Of a stretch of DNA of 64,000 nucleotides, positions 11,001-22,990 are shown one piece after another. The notes under the pieces are model-generated. The model saw only the letters and a program-made list of their open reading frames with translations. It did no database searches and was not told the origin of the DNA. Position numbers and translations under genes: made by a program. Position 1 is the stretch's first letter. Every line of letters starts with the position of its first letter. Source of the DNA: Nicotiana tabacum (taxonomy: Eukaryota; Streptophyta; Magnoliopsida; Solanales; Solanaceae); assembly GCF_000715075.1 (NCBI RefSeq), contig NC_134102.1, positions 97,791,766 through 97,855,765 of the forward strand. Direction: 5' to 3'.

Positions 11001-12337
11001 GCCTCTAATCTATTGAGATTCATTACACCTTTTAGGTTTTGTGTTTAATGAAAATTAAAGGTTCTTAATGTAGATCGCTTTACCATATATGACTCCACAC
11101 GCGTATAACTTTCACAACTTAAATTACTACTAGTTATTATAATTTATTCAAGTCATTTACTTATATTTCATGTATGATGTATGTATAGAGTATTATATCT
11201 AATGACCTTCTTTTTTTAAAACATGTACAATCACTGGGCCTGCCGAGTTCTTGAAAGAACTCAGGCCCAAATTTTGTACTAGTGCATTTGGGAGTTTGAA
11301 GCCCACTATTGTCCGTTCTTTCTATTTGCTGGGACTGCCTCTTTGAGGACCAAAATCAGAGTCCATCCTCTCCCTTTACTCGTCTACTTTTTACTGCTTT
11401 CACTACTTTTCAGCTTTACTGCTTCACTGCCCTTGCCACGTTTTATTATTTTATCTCTCAAATGTATACAGTAATTATCATATTAGATTGAATGATTTAT
11501 TTTACCTCCTGAATCATGTAAACAACTTAGGCAAACCCTAAAAGAACATAGGATTAAAAGAAATATTAGGCTTAATAGTAATTAGTTTTTATTCGTTAAT
11601 CATATGCTACTCACGCCATTAATCTCTTATGTTTCACTGCCATTTTATGAAGACATTGAAGCAAAAAATATAGCTAGCAAGGATGGCAGTCCCTTTTTTT
11701 CAAAAAACCAGAAATGGAACTCCAAAATTGACCTTCTAAAAGAGTGAGCGTTTCTAAAGCAACGTGCTGCTACCAGCGAAAGGTTTTTAAATGTTTTCTT
11801 CAAAAAATGAGATTTGAAAGCTAAGGTACCTCTTGGACTCATGTTTCTTACAACAACTTTATTTCATTAGAGTTACACAAATAGCCACATCCTTTAAACA
11901 CTAAGCATTATATGACTTAGCCCTTTCTCACATGTTTCATAAATAGAAATATCGTGAAACTCTTTCAATTATATATGCCAACGTACCCTTTTAAAACTAC
12001 ACATCCTCTTTGTAAATATCATTTCCTAATACATAGTAGGTTGTGCCCCTTTAGCACTAGTAAAGCAGAACACAAACAACTATTCTTTTAAATTTAGTTT
12101 AAGTCCAATGGAGCTACCCCAGGTAGATTTTATGGGTTGCCTAACATATTTCCCTTAGAAGAATAAGAACCCTTACCCACAATCTCACCGGTTAGCAGAC
12201 CAACAAAGAATATGACTTTAGCAATTAAATAGGTACTCTATTATACCTTTAAATATTAGGTGGCGAGTCTCTCTCATCAATAATAGAGAAATCACAAGTT
12301 AAATCTTATTTTGACTAGTGCAAAATAGGGTTCAACA
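8033..12337 (+). repeat. 5' LTR of element A (truncated at its 5' end)
   Basis: It matches the 3' LTR from about 23855 onward. About 180 bp of the LTR start (TGTTGATGACC...) is missing at the junction with C. It also lacks about 380 bp present at about 24200-24575 of the other LTR. It ends gggttcaaca at 12337, matching the other LTR's gggtgcaaca. There is no gene within it. A TATA-like site is degraded to CTATATATTGG at about 8761, where the 3' LTR keeps TATAAATT. Confidence 0.85.
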
Positions 12338-12340
12338 ATA

Positions 12341-12360
12341 TGGCGACTATGCTGGGGAAC
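12341..12360 (+). other. Primer-binding site of element A
   Basis: TGGCGACTATGCTGGGGAAC begins three bases after the LTR end. It resembles the TGGCGACTC...GGGGA primer sites of Ogre elements, which are complementary to a tRNA-Arg 3' end. The tRNA identity is from family knowledge, not a search. Confidence 0.6.
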
Positions 12361-12780
12361 TGATTAGGTTCTGACCTTAACAGACTTAGACTAGACTTGG
12401 AACTTAGATTTGTTTGTAAATTGCTTAAACTATATTTAATTTGCAATTACGTGCTTACCTGCTTTATTTGCTCATTATGCCTGCTTATTAGCATGCCTGT
12501 TATTATTACACCCTTATCTGTTACCGCTCTATATATACTATCATCACACTTCTTCCTATCGAGACTTGGACGTATGATATCACACACAATGGCACGCGAG
12601 GGTTGTCTTTTACACCCCGGAGAACCTTCTTTTCAAAACTCTTTAGTTTCAGAGAATGACTTTGTCATGTCAACTGACATAACTTTTCGCAGTCTTCAGC
12701 CAAATTCAAAAGTAGGAAACACTCTACTCTAGTAAACATAGGTCATATTGCATAAACCTTAAGTGGGTTATTGGCATCGA
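12361..12780 (+). other. Leader of element A, no recognisable gene
   Basis: The stretch between the primer site and ORF1 is non-coding as far as can be seen. Short open stretches are hydrophobic and unlike any domain. Confidence 0.5.
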
Positions 12781-14431
12781 CACACAATTAAGAAAGCTAC
12801 CCTAATGTCAATGGATCATGCACCAATGTCATGACTTTTGTGGAAAGACAAATTAACCTGGCAAGACACCTAAAGATACGAAGCAAAGACTTATCAAACC
12901 CTTTCTTTACCCAATTCAGAAATGGAAATCAACCAAAACATCCCCGAGATCAATATGGTGATGGGAGCACAACACAAGCTGAAGCAGTGGTGGAAGAATA
13001 TCCGCCGAGAGCACAGAGATGAAATCCGGACACACCTAGGGAAACTGACTTCTTTGCTAAACATTTGAGCAGACATGGTACTTACTCGCCTGCTGATAGA
13101 ATTCTGGGACCCGTCCAAGGTGGTGTTCAATTTTTCTGATTTTCTAATTGTGAGTTACTGCCGATATTGGAAGAAATTACCCATTTCACGGAGCTGCCAT
13201 TGACATGAAGGAAACCAATATTACCAGTCACCATGCCTAGATACATGTTTCTTGATGCTTTGGGTTTGGAAAATAGTCAGGGTTTGAGAAACATCAAGGA
13301 TGGATGAGTAAGCCTAGATCAACTATTCGATAGGTTCGGACATCGTGAAAGCTATGAATGGTATTTGCGAGAATTTCAGTGTGATAAATAAATATAGGAG
13401 AGTCTCAGGACCATAAATTTCTCCTTGGCATTGTTGGGATTATTGATTTTCCCACAAAGAAGAGGTCGAATCAACATCAACTTGTTACCTGTGGTTCTGG
13501 CGACGTTTTGAGGCAACTTCCAAGCTACTCTGATATTGATGGTGTTAGCTGAGATTCTAAGGGCTTTGTCAGAATGTGCATGAGGGTATGATTTCTTTAA
13601 GGTCTATAACCTGCTACTTCAGATCTGGGACAGAGCATTTCTTCCAGCGAGAGGCCACAATTAACTATTTTGTGGGCATCAGCAACATGTCTGTAGCCAA
13701 AACTAGAGAATGAGACATTGGTCTCCCCACATGGACAAGAAGAGTGGAGAGAAATGCTGACCAACCTAAGTAAAGAATGGTTCAATTGGAAGCTGTCATG
13801 GCTAGGTGGAAGGGCAATCCTAAGAACTCCTCAGAAATACTTCATTGAGTTGATATAACTTGAGGGCATCCAATCATACTCACCCCTACGGGTTCTCAGA
13901 TAATTTGGGTTGATCCAAGATATTCCTCTATGTACGAGGATAGCGTTATACGAGGATACATATAATGGACAGATGCCAATACCGAGGATAAGAAGGCTCC
14001 AAGAAGAGTGAAATGATCTGGTCACAATGCCAATGGGTCAAAACTCGTAGTGCACTCCGAAGTATTATGTCTGGATCAACGAGGAAAACGAGCTAGCCCG
14101 ACCAAGTAGAGAGGGAATAGCTTGACTGGAGGACGCAATGGCTGCATTGCAAATTTACCATGAGATCCTGCCATATTACCTTGTGACTACTTCCATGCAC
14201 CGTCAAGTGGTCCCGGGGCCCATTGATCACATGTTTCCACCTACTGATGATGATGACCGAGTAGTGGAGTGCATCGAGATAGAATCTAAGATAAAGCCGG
14301 AAGAAGATCTGGAGGAAGATCCATAGGAAGAATCTGAGTTCAATGATGATGGAGAGGAGTTTGAAGAAGATCCAGAGGAAGAGCCATAAGAGGAAGAGGA
14401 GATATGGAGTGATTCCCGGGATGGTTACTAG
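12780..14431 (+). pseudogene. Ogre-type ORF1 remnant upstream of Gag
   Basis: Ogre-like elements carry an extra ORF before Gag, of unknown role. Here the best conserved piece lies near 12980-13140 (KLKQWWKNIRREHRDEI, then LIEFWDPSKVVFNFSDF), resembling plant-mobile-domain-like proteins. Further on, MPRYMFLDALGLENSQGLRN is readable near 13230. The end (about 14200-14431) is strongly acidic, rich in E and D, and closes with a stop at 14429-14431. Multiple frameshifts and stops separate the pieces. The start is not determinable. The assignment rests on position and motif resemblance; the function is unknown. Confidence 0.55.
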
Positions 14432-14890
14432 AAGTTGGTCGATTTCCCCTACTTTCCCACTTTGTATCTTTATCCCTAGTTTTCTTATTTTCCCCTAAGG
14501 GCAAGTTGTTCAAGCCTATGCAATTCTGTGAATGCCGGAAACAATGATGTAACCTCTGTTCCCACTTATCTCAAACCAAACACTATCAATGAAAACAAAA
14601 TTTGCTTCGGGTCTGAATGTGTCAAAACCGATTGTTTGTCAAATATTCGCGATTCAGGACTACCTCCGGCAATGAGAGGTCCCACGAATTCTAGAAAAGC
14701 ACACTTACCTAAATACGTGAACTAACTACTATGTGTGACCTTTTACTCGTATAAATGAAGAAACTGACTTCTGTTTCTTTTTCTTTCTTTTCTTTTGTTT
14801 CCTACTTTATTATTACTCCCAAAAGAAAAGTTGGTTTGTGTCGACCCAAAACTAGTGGAACCACCGTACAACCTAAGATCAAAGGGGAAG
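14432..14890 (+). other. Spacer between ORF1 and Gag of element A
   Basis: Non-coding spacer containing a pyrimidine tract (TTTCTTTTTCTTTCTTTTC at about 14777). Ogre-type elements commonly have such a gap between ORF1 and Gag-Pol. No feature is recognised. Confidence 0.45.
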
Positions 14891-17200
14891 ATGTCTGCTA
14901 CAGAAAACCTGACCGAACATGCTCTGGTCATACTGACAGCCCGAGGCGATCGGGAGAGAAGGATGATACAAGGAATGATGAACACGTGGCTAGGATGGCC
15001 CCGGAGATAGAATCTTTAAGGGAGGAAGTACAACATATCAGGGAACTAGCACATCTGTCCGTGACAACACTTCCAAAACCACCCCGTTTCCCCTCTCTAG
15101 ATTCAATCCCCGACCTATTTCCTTCTACCTCTCGCCAGGCTAACAACACCCCAACTTTGATCCCCACCACTCAAATCATACCTCCAGTAACCCCTGCAAA
15201 CCCACCAAATCCCTCTATCCACACTCCCTACGTACCACATTACGTTCAAACTCCACATAAACCCACCCATTACCACCAACACAATTCACACCCCTCCTCG
15301 TGACAGAGTCACTTTTACCACTCACCAAAATTAGCATATACTTGTGGCACATACCACTACACATGAATGGTATGTTCCTCCTGTATATGCTTTTTCTGAA
15401 CCTACTTTTACAGCGCCTGTCACGATCAAAGTGCCTTATGAGATTGACCAGTACGTCAAGATGGCAAAAGAAGCTAGGCATAAGGAGGAGGAGATAGTGT
15501 ATGAGCAATTACAAATCTTTAGAAAAAAATGAAGAACCTCCAAGTCACTCGGGGAAGTGAAATCCTGGACTACGAGGATCTGTGAATCCATCCGTATATG
15601 GATATGCTGGTAGGGCACAAGCCTCCAAAGTTTGATATCTTCCACATGAAGGGTGATCCCCACACACATTTGAGGGCGTATTGTGACAAGTTAGTTAAAG
15701 TAGGAAGAAATGAGAAGTTGAAGATGAAGTTGTTCATAAGAAGCCTGATAAGGGAAGCACTTACTTGGTATACTCGACAAGATCCGCGAAACTGGAGGAC
15801 ATGGGAGGAAATGGCGAAAGATTTGATGAATCACTTCTGATTCAACATAGAGATCACTCCCGGCAGGTTCCCACTGGTAAACCTGCAGAATAAGCCATCC
15901 GAGTCATTCCAAGAATATCCACGCTAATGGAGATCAGAGGCTGCTAGGGCACAATCTCCGTTGGATGATAGTAAATTGATTAATTATTTCACCAAGGCCT
16001 AGGAAGGGATTTACTTTGAGAAAATGATGGGCATGATGGGATAGAAATTCCTCGAACTGGTCAAAATAGGAGATTTCTTAGAAGAAGCTATAAAATCTGG
16101 CAAAGTGCAATCCATGGCTGCACTGCAAGCAGCTAGTAAGGCAATCCAATCAGGGTCAATCAGTAGCGGAAAGAAGAAAAAGGAAGTATCAGCAGTCGTC
16201 CCTTATTATCAACCCAGCCCACATCATGGAAACACTTCTTATTCCACAAACAACCATTCACCACCACTTGCCTATGCTCCAGTCTACAACACATAGCATA
16301 TTACCACCCCCAACCTCAATATAACCCGCCTCTAACCCATAACAACCCGAACCCATAACGACCAAATGCTCATGTCCAAACCACCACTCATCAAAACTGA
16401 CCCACCTATGCATTGCGCCCTCTCATAAATTTTGAATATAGGTGCCCTAGAAATTATACCTCAATTGCTAAACCTCTAGCTCAGCTGTTTGAAAGACTGA
16501 GGAGAGCAAGTTTGATACATCCAGTGGAAGGAATGAATCCCGCGTACCCCTCAAAGTATTTTGATGCAACCAACAGGTGTGTGTACCATTCAAACATGCT
16601 TGGGAATGATACTGAAGATTGTTTTAAGCTGAAAAATGAAATTGAAACATTGATCAAGAGTGGAGCCATTTAGTGCACTCCGGCTCCGCCCAATATAAAT
16701 CGCAATCCGTTGCTGAATCATCGGAATCAGAGGGTTAACATGATCACCTTAGATGAAGAATACAATTTGAAAGGAACTATTATCATGATAGGAAATGCAG
16801 AGGCCACAAGGGTACCACCTCAAAGGGCTCCGATGATCACAACACAACTAAGACCTATGGTGATAGTTCAGACTTACCAGTGACAACCTGCCGTTGCTAC
16901 CAGGGACGAAGAGGATCGGGAACTATCCCATGGACATATCAGCAAAAGGGAAAAGCCAAGATGACAGATTTCGTGGCAGCCCACGGTATGACTAGGTCAG
17001 GGAGATGCTGCGCTCCTGATGATGCAAACCGAGGGAATTTGGGTAAAGAGCAGATCCAGAGAATAAATATAAAAGACCCTGAGGCCGCAGAATTCTTGAA
17101 GAGGATGTCGACCAAAGAATACTCCATGGAGGCAGTGAGGCGCTGGCTGCAACTATTGGGAAAATGGTTGGATCAAATATTATCACTTTCCGAAGAGATA
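14891..17200 (+). pseudogene. Gag region of element A (degenerate)
   Basis: Gag forms the particle that packages element RNA. The probable start is ATG 14891 (MSATENLTEHALV). A frameshift near 14960 leads into a coiled-coil-like stretch (MAPEIESLREEVQHIREL) and a proline/threonine-rich linker. The retrotransposon Gag core is at 15598-15840 (PPKFDIFHMKGDPHTHLRAYC, then ALTWYTRQDPRNWRTWEEM). After an alanine-rich helix and a lysine-rich stretch comes a Cys/His pair at about 16576-16622 (CVYHSNMLGNDTEDCFKLK), typical of Tat-lineage Gag. At 16960-17140, GMTRSGRCCAPDDANRG and EAAEFLKRMSTKEYSMEAVRR mark the Gag-protease link. In-frame stops occur, for example at 15838, 15927 and 16294. Confidence 0.85.
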
Positions 17201-18128
17201 AGTCTCCTGTCGAAGGCGTGGGTCACAACAAAGATCTACACATCACTATCAAATGTGGAGACAATGTAGTGTCCCGAGTACTGGTTGATGGAGGATCATA
17301 AGTTAACATCTGTCCACTCTCTACTCTGTGAGAGTTGGGTATTCACCCGAGGGAAGCCAAGGAAAGTCATGTGAGGGTAAGGGCTTTTGATGGGTTGCAA
17401 AAGGATGTCATTGGAGAAATTTATTTCGCTTTGCAGATCGAACCAATTGAATTTCCCATAATATTTCAAGTGATGGATATTTCCTCTTCATACAACATAC
17501 TGTTGGGAAGACCATGGATACACTTGGCATGGGTCGTCCCATCCACCCTACACCAGTGCATGAAATTCGAGTGGGGTTGTCAAGAGATCGTGATTCATGG
17601 TGAATGTGGCCAATCAGCTTATCTGGAACACGCAGTCCCGTTCATTGAAGGGTTAGATGAAGTTGCTTTCCATGCAGTAGAGATCATGAAGACCACCGAA
17701 ATAGGAGAGACTGAGCAAAACTTGGGAATGCAATCATTGTATAGATCAAAGATGGCCATAAGGAAGATGATGAAATATGGATATAGGCCAGGAACTGGGT
17801 TGGGAGCCCGATTAGTCGAGATTACAGAACCAATTGAGCCAAATGGATAGAAAGTAAGAGCCGACATAGGGTATCAGCCTTTGATGGGGAATACGTGAAC
17901 TAGTAGCTCTGTGAAAAAGGCTTCTGTGCCAGAGCATATTTCGGGTACGAGCCAGAGTCCAGCACTAGAAGACAATATCGTTGATGGGATGAGAAGACTG
18001 TTCATGACTATGATTGAAGAGTGCTGTGAAAGAATTGACATCAAGACACCGAGCATTCGGAATGCTGAACCAGGAGAGGAACTGCGAAATTGGACCGCCA
18101 GCCCGTCTTTGGTTCGCCGGGAGTCTTG
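17201..18128 (+). pseudogene. Protease and G-patch region of element A
   Basis: The aspartic protease matures the polyprotein. The active-site motif VDGGS is at about 17282-17299, followed at once by a stop where the family has an alanine or glycine codon. The open stretch 17335-17850 continues the protease (YNILLGRPWIHLAWVVPSTLHQ) and ends in a glycine-rich G-patch (MMKYGYRPGTGLGARL, about 17767-17815), an RNA-binding motif seen in Ogre-type polyproteins. The piece 17911-18128 leads to the exon end at the putative 5' splice site 18129. A stop at 17848-17850 separates the last two pieces. Confidence 0.85.
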
Positions 18129-18321
18129 GTAATGTAGAATTGTAAATTTTTTGAAAAATAACTCGCAGTGTCAATTGAGGCCTAAACCGTGTCTGTACGT
18201 TTTTGTCATTTGACTCTTTCAACGCTTAGACGTTCCTATTTTGATGAAATAAAAGAATCGGTTTCTTAAAAATATTGCAACTTTATTTACCGCTTCATTT
18301 ATACTTACTTTTTCCTTTTAG
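18129..18321 (+). other. Putative intron between protease and RT of element A
   Basis: The 193-bp interval starts GTAATG and ends with a pyrimidine-rich TTTTTCCTTTTAG. It is AT-rich and full of stops in all frames, yet the frames before and after it join in phase if it is removed. Ogre elements are known to carry an intron at this place in gag-pol, whose partial removal is thought to control the Gag:Pol ratio. The splice sites are read from sequence; actual splicing is not shown. Confidence 0.65.
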
Positions 18322-19500
18322 TAATCAAAATGATAAAAACCCGCGTTCTGCAATTGTGACATATAACGAAACCCTTGAGCAAAAAGACCCAGATTACGAG
18401 GAATACGACGAGAGTATGATGCCAGACAATCTCCCACAAGATATCGAACAACTGTAAAGCCAGAAAAAGCCTAACCTTGAAGATACAGAAGTTGTCAATC
18501 TCGGAAGCCAGGAAGACATGAAAGAAACCTGAATCAACATCCATCTAGAAGCGGAGCAGGAGGAAGAACTGGTTGAGCTCCTCCGGCAATACATCAATGT
18601 GTTCGCATGGTCATATGATGACATCCCTGGATTAAGTACTCACATCATCTCGTATCGATTTCCTACTGATCCCGCTAGAACGCCAGTCAAGCAAAAACCT
18701 AGAAAATTCAAGCCCGACCTGAGTTTGAGGATAAAGGAAGAAGTAACTAAGCAGATAGAGGCGAATGTAGCAAGGGTCACCAATTATCCCAGTTGGTTAG
18801 AAAATCGTCCCAGTACCCAAGAAAGATGGGAAGATCAGGATGTGTGGATTACCGAGATCCCAACAAAGCCAGCCCGAAGGACGATTTCCCTTTGCCAAAT
18901 ATCCATATCCTCATCGACAATCGCGCGAAGCATGAATGGCAGTCATTCGTGGATTGTTTCGCTGGATACCACCAAATCGTGATGCACGAAGAAGATGCAA
19001 AAAAGACAACCTTCACTACACCCTAGGGAGTTTACTGCTATAGAGTCATGCCATTCAGCCTAAAATATGCTGGTGCCACTTACACGAGGGTCATGATGAC
19101 ACTTTGTCACGACATAATTCACAAGAAGATCGAGGTGTATGTGGATAATGTCATCATTAAATCTTAGAAAATTTCAGAACATTTAGATGACTTGAAGAAA
19201 TTCTTTGAGCGCTTGCGGAGGTATAACATGAAGTTGAACCCGACAAAATGCACGTTCGGAGTCTCCGCTGGAAAATTGTTAGGTTTCATCATAAGCAGAA
19301 AAAGGATAGAATTGGATCCATCAAAAATCAAAGCCATTTAGGAGTTATCAGCGCCCAAGATTAAGAAAGATGTGATGACTTTCCTGGGTAGACTGAATTA
19401 CATCAGTCGTTTCATAGCCCAGTCTACAGTAATTTGTGAACCTATCTTCAAGCTGCTGAAAAAAGACGCTGCCACAAAGTAGACAGAAGAGTGTCAAAAG
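18322..19500 (+). pseudogene. Reverse transcriptase region of element A
   Basis: RT copies the element RNA into DNA. The N-terminal lead (KNPRSAIVTYNETLEQKDPD) is followed by EEELVELLRQYINVFAWSYDD and the RT entry PARTPVKQKPRKFKPDL at about 18675. A frameshift near 18800 moves to CVDYRDPNKASPKDDFPLPN, then FAGYHQIVMHEEDAKKTTF and VMPFSLKYAGATYTRVM. The catalytic box reads YVDN (about 19138-19149) where active enzymes have YVDD, so the second Asp is lost. Connection sequences (MKLNPTKCTFGVSAGKLLGF, then VMTFLGRLNYISRFIA) follow. There are stops at about 19024, 19166 and 19339. Confidence 0.85.
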
Positions 19501-20560
19501 CCTTCAACTGAATTAAAGAATATTTGTCAAATCCACCAGTGCTGGTCCCTCCCCCCGAGCCTAGGAAGCCATTGTTACAATATCTGAGTCTTGGATAATG
19601 CCTTCGGATGTGTATGGGGACAACACGACAAAACCGGGAGAAAAGAGAAGGCTATCTACTACTTAAACAAGAATTTCACACCATGCTAGGCCAAATACAC
19701 TTTGATAGAGCGTACTTGCTATGCTTTGACTTGGATCGCCCAGAAATTAAGGCATTACATGTCAGCATACACTACGCATTTAATATCTCGGCTAGACCCA
19801 CTCAACTATATCTTTCAGAAGCCGATACCTACTGGAAAGCTAGCTATATTTCAAATTCTCCATAACGAATTCGACATTGTGTACATAACCCAAAAGGCTA
19901 TCAAGGGGCAAGCTTTAACTGGCCACCTTGTAGAGAATCCAGTGGACAGGGATTATGAGCCGCTCACCATGTAATTTCCCGATGAGGAGGTATTTTTTAC
20001 CGGAGAAGATATTGCAGAGTCGTACCCTGGATGGAGAATGTTTTTTGACCGAGCAACGAATTTCAAAGGAGTAGGAATTGGGGCAGTCTTAATTTCGGAA
20101 TCCAGACAACACTATCCAGCATCAGCAAAGATAATATTTCCTTGTACCAATAATATGGCTGAATACGAAGCGTGCATCCTTAGGATCAGGATGACAATCG
20201 ACACGAACATCAAAGAACTTTTGGTCATAGGGGATTTCGATCTATTAATACACCAAGTCCAAGGGGAGTGATCTACCAAAAACGTCAAGATCTTTTTGTA
20301 CTTGCACTGTGTAAAAGAGTTATGCAAGAAGTTCATGAAGATTGAGTTCAAGCACGTTCCCAGGATCCGGAACGAGTTTGCCGATGCCCTTGCAACTCTA
20401 TCATCCATGATTCAGCATCCAGACAAGAACTATATCGACCCTATTAAGGTAGAGATCAGGGATCAACATGCCTATTGCTTTCATGTAGATGAAGAGCCAG
20501 ACGGTAAACCATGGTACCATGATATTAAGAGATTCCTTTAGATAAGAGAGTGCTCGGAGA
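19501..20560 (+). pseudogene. RNase H and second (archaeal-type) RNase H region of element A
   Basis: RNase H removes the RNA template after reverse transcription. The first domain is read from frame pieces around 19590-19800 (YALTWIAQKLRHYMSAYTTH). A second RNase H-like domain starts at about 20038 (MFFDRATNFKGVGIGAVLIS, then NNMAEYEACILRIRM and GDFDLLIHQVQGE), with the expected D, E and D positions present. It is followed by YFHVPRIRN-like FKHVPRIRNEFADALATLSS. Possession of this additional RNase H is a hallmark of the Tat lineage. Stops at 19971, 20269 and 20539 disrupt it. Confidence 0.8.
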
Positions 20561-21758
20561 ATGCTACTTATAGTCAGAAGCGAGCACTAGGGAGGTTGGA
20601 GAATCACTTTTTCCTTAACGGTAAAGTCCTGTACAAGAGGACCCCAGACTTGGGTTTGTTAAGATATGTAGATGTTGCTGATGCAACCAGATTATTGGAA
20701 GAAATACATGCAGGAATGTGCGGACCCCACATGAACGGTTTCATATTAGCCAAGAAGATCTTGAGAGCTGGATATTTTTGGATGACCATGGAAAGTGATA
20801 GTATCCGCTATGTGCAGAAGCGTCACCAGTGCCAGATCCATTAAGATTTTATCTATGTTCTGCCCAGCGAGTTGAATGTGATGGGTTCGCCTTGGCCGTT
20901 CGCCGCTTGGGGCATGGATGTGATTAGACCTATAGAGCCTACTACATCAAACGAGCACCGTTTCATCTTGGTAGCCATCGACTACTTTACTAAATGGGTC
21001 GAGGCATCTACTTACAAGGACGCCACAAAGAAGGTAGTAGCAAATTTTGTCTGAAATAACATGGTCTGCCGATTTGGGATAACTGAGTCAATCATCACTG
21101 ACAGTGCCACTAACCTCAATAGTGATCTCATGAGGGAAATCTGCGAGAAGTTTAGAATTGTCCACCGCAACTCCACAACCTACAGACCACAAATGAATGG
21201 GGCAGTTGAGGTAGCCAACAAGAATATAAATAGAATTCTGTGAAAGATATTGGACAATCACAGGCAATGGCACGAGAAGCTATCCTTCGACTTACTGGGT
21301 TATCAGACCACCATGAGAACATCCACTGGGGCAACGCCATACATGCTAGTATATGGCACCGAAGCTGTGATACCCGCAGAGGTCGACATACCATCCTTAA
21401 AAGTCATCCAAGAGGCTAAGTTAGACAATGTAGAATGGATACGGGTCAAATAGGAGCAACTCATGCTCATTGACGAAAAGAGAATGGATGCGGTATGCCA
21501 TAGTCAACTGTATCAAAATAGGATGGCCACTTCATTTAATAAAAGGGTGAAGCCTCTCCAGTTTACACTGGGGCAATTGGTTTTGAAGAAAATCTTCCCC
21601 GTCAGGAAGAAGCCAAAGAAAAGTTTGCACCGAATTGGCAAGGTCCTTACGTGGTTCACCGAGTGTTGTCGGGTGGAGATCTAATCTTGGCAGAGATAGA
21701 TGGAAGAGTCAACATGAAACATTTCAACTCAGACGCAATCAAGAGATACTATGTTTGA
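20561..21758 (+). pseudogene. Integrase region of element A
   Basis: Integrase inserts the new DNA copy. An HHCC zinc-binding region is seen at about 20716-20843 (EIHAGMCGPHMNG, then KRHQCQIH). The DDE core follows: WGMDVIRPIEP (first Asp, about 20910), IITDSATNLNSDLM (second Asp, with S where most relatives have N-G), and GAVEVANKNINRIL (Glu, about 21200). The C-terminal part has NRMATSFNKRVKPLQFTLGQ and ends in NSDAIKRYYV with a stop at 21756-21758, the usual end of Ogre-type polyproteins. There is no chromodomain. In-frame stops occur at about 20842, 21052, 21241 and 21451. Confidence 0.85.
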
Positions 21759-21799
21759 AGGTAATATAGTTTAGGTTTTACTGTAACAGAGCTACATTC

Positions 21800-22230
21800 A
21801 ACCTGACTTCCCACAGAGGGATACGTAGGCAACCCAAGTAGGGTTAGGTTTCTCTCCCCTCTTTCTTTGTAATAGAAAGTCCAAATATCATTTTTTATGT
21901 TACTCTAGAACTATGCCACGACTTGATTTCCTCGGGAAGGAATACATAGGTAATCCTCATCGGATTCAATCATCTTTTGTAATTAAACTACGTTCTGGCC
22001 TGATTCCATTTGGATACGTAGGCAGTTTGAATCAGACTCGACCATTCCATTCTTCATCTAATCATTTTGCATTTATTATATTCGAACTCCACCTTGACCT
22101 GATTCTGTTTGGATATGTAAGCTGCCTGAGTCAGGTTCGGTCATATTTATCATATTTTCATCATCCACGAAGTACGTCTAGACCTAATTTTATTTTGGAT
22201 ACATAGGCAACTTGAAAGGATTTGGTCACA
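21800..22230 (+). repeat. Five diverged repeats around a GGATACGTAGGCAAC core
   Basis: Related cores begin near 21818, 21938, 22012, 22112 and 22196 (ggatacgtaggcaac, ggaatacataggtaat, ggatacgtaggcag, ggatatgtaagctgc, ggatacataggcaac). Most are preceded by a cctgattc-like stretch and followed by gaatcag or gagtcagg. Spacing is 74-120 bp, so it is an old, irregular tandem array. Confidence 0.65.
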
Positions 22231-22732
22231 ACCCTAGAAACCATTGTAATGCATTAGTTTGAATTAGAACGCAGTCGCAATGGCAAACAGTCGTGTCATG
22301 GAAGATCGACATCAACAAGGTAGAGTTTTCAAGAAGCAACGCTCGCGTTCAGAGAACCTTTCGAAGCATGTCATAAACCGGAGCAACGACATTTGCCCTA
22401 AAACAAAGATCTTTAAAAGAAAAAATATTTACTAAAAATATGATAATTTGGTCCACCTACTGAACTTCTGGCGTAACCATATCAAGGGCTGGCGCAGAAC
22501 CAATACTGTGGTCGACATAAACCAACCCCCCTCCCGCTAAGAATTTTTCTTTGAGTGCAGGGCCAACAAGATGCAAGAAAATGTTGGGAATACACTAGGA
22601 AAAACGACGGATCCGCTACTCTCTCAGGTTTATGACCTCTCTTCCTTTATTTAAATTTTCTTGGTATAAGTGAAACTAATTCCTGAATCCTTTGCAGGTA
22701 TCTTGGAATCAGACTGCTGATGCGAACAAGGC

Positions 22733-22990
22733 ATATTGTACATAGCAAACTGTCTGCTCAACCAATCGGAACACCTTGTAAAAAATGAGTCATTGGCTTT
22801 GCCAATTTGATCCCTGTATATAGAAAATCGTCTGCTTAACCAATCGGAGCACCTTGTACAAAATAAGTCACCAGCTTCACCAATTCGAGCCCTGTATATA
22901 GCAAGTCGTCAGCTAAATTAATCAGAGCGTTCTGTACAAATCAAACGTCAATTTCTCCAATCGAAACCTTGTATATAGCAAACTGTTCAC
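22733..22990 (+). repeat. Tandem repeat, 77-78 bp unit, about 3.3 copies
   Basis: The landmark ccctgtatatag and its variants recur at about 22734, 22812, 22890 and 22967, each followed by a cgtctgcttaaccaatcggagc-like stretch and a ttgtacaaaa..gtcac..cttcaccaatt-like stretch. Units are diverged but in register. Confidence 0.75.
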
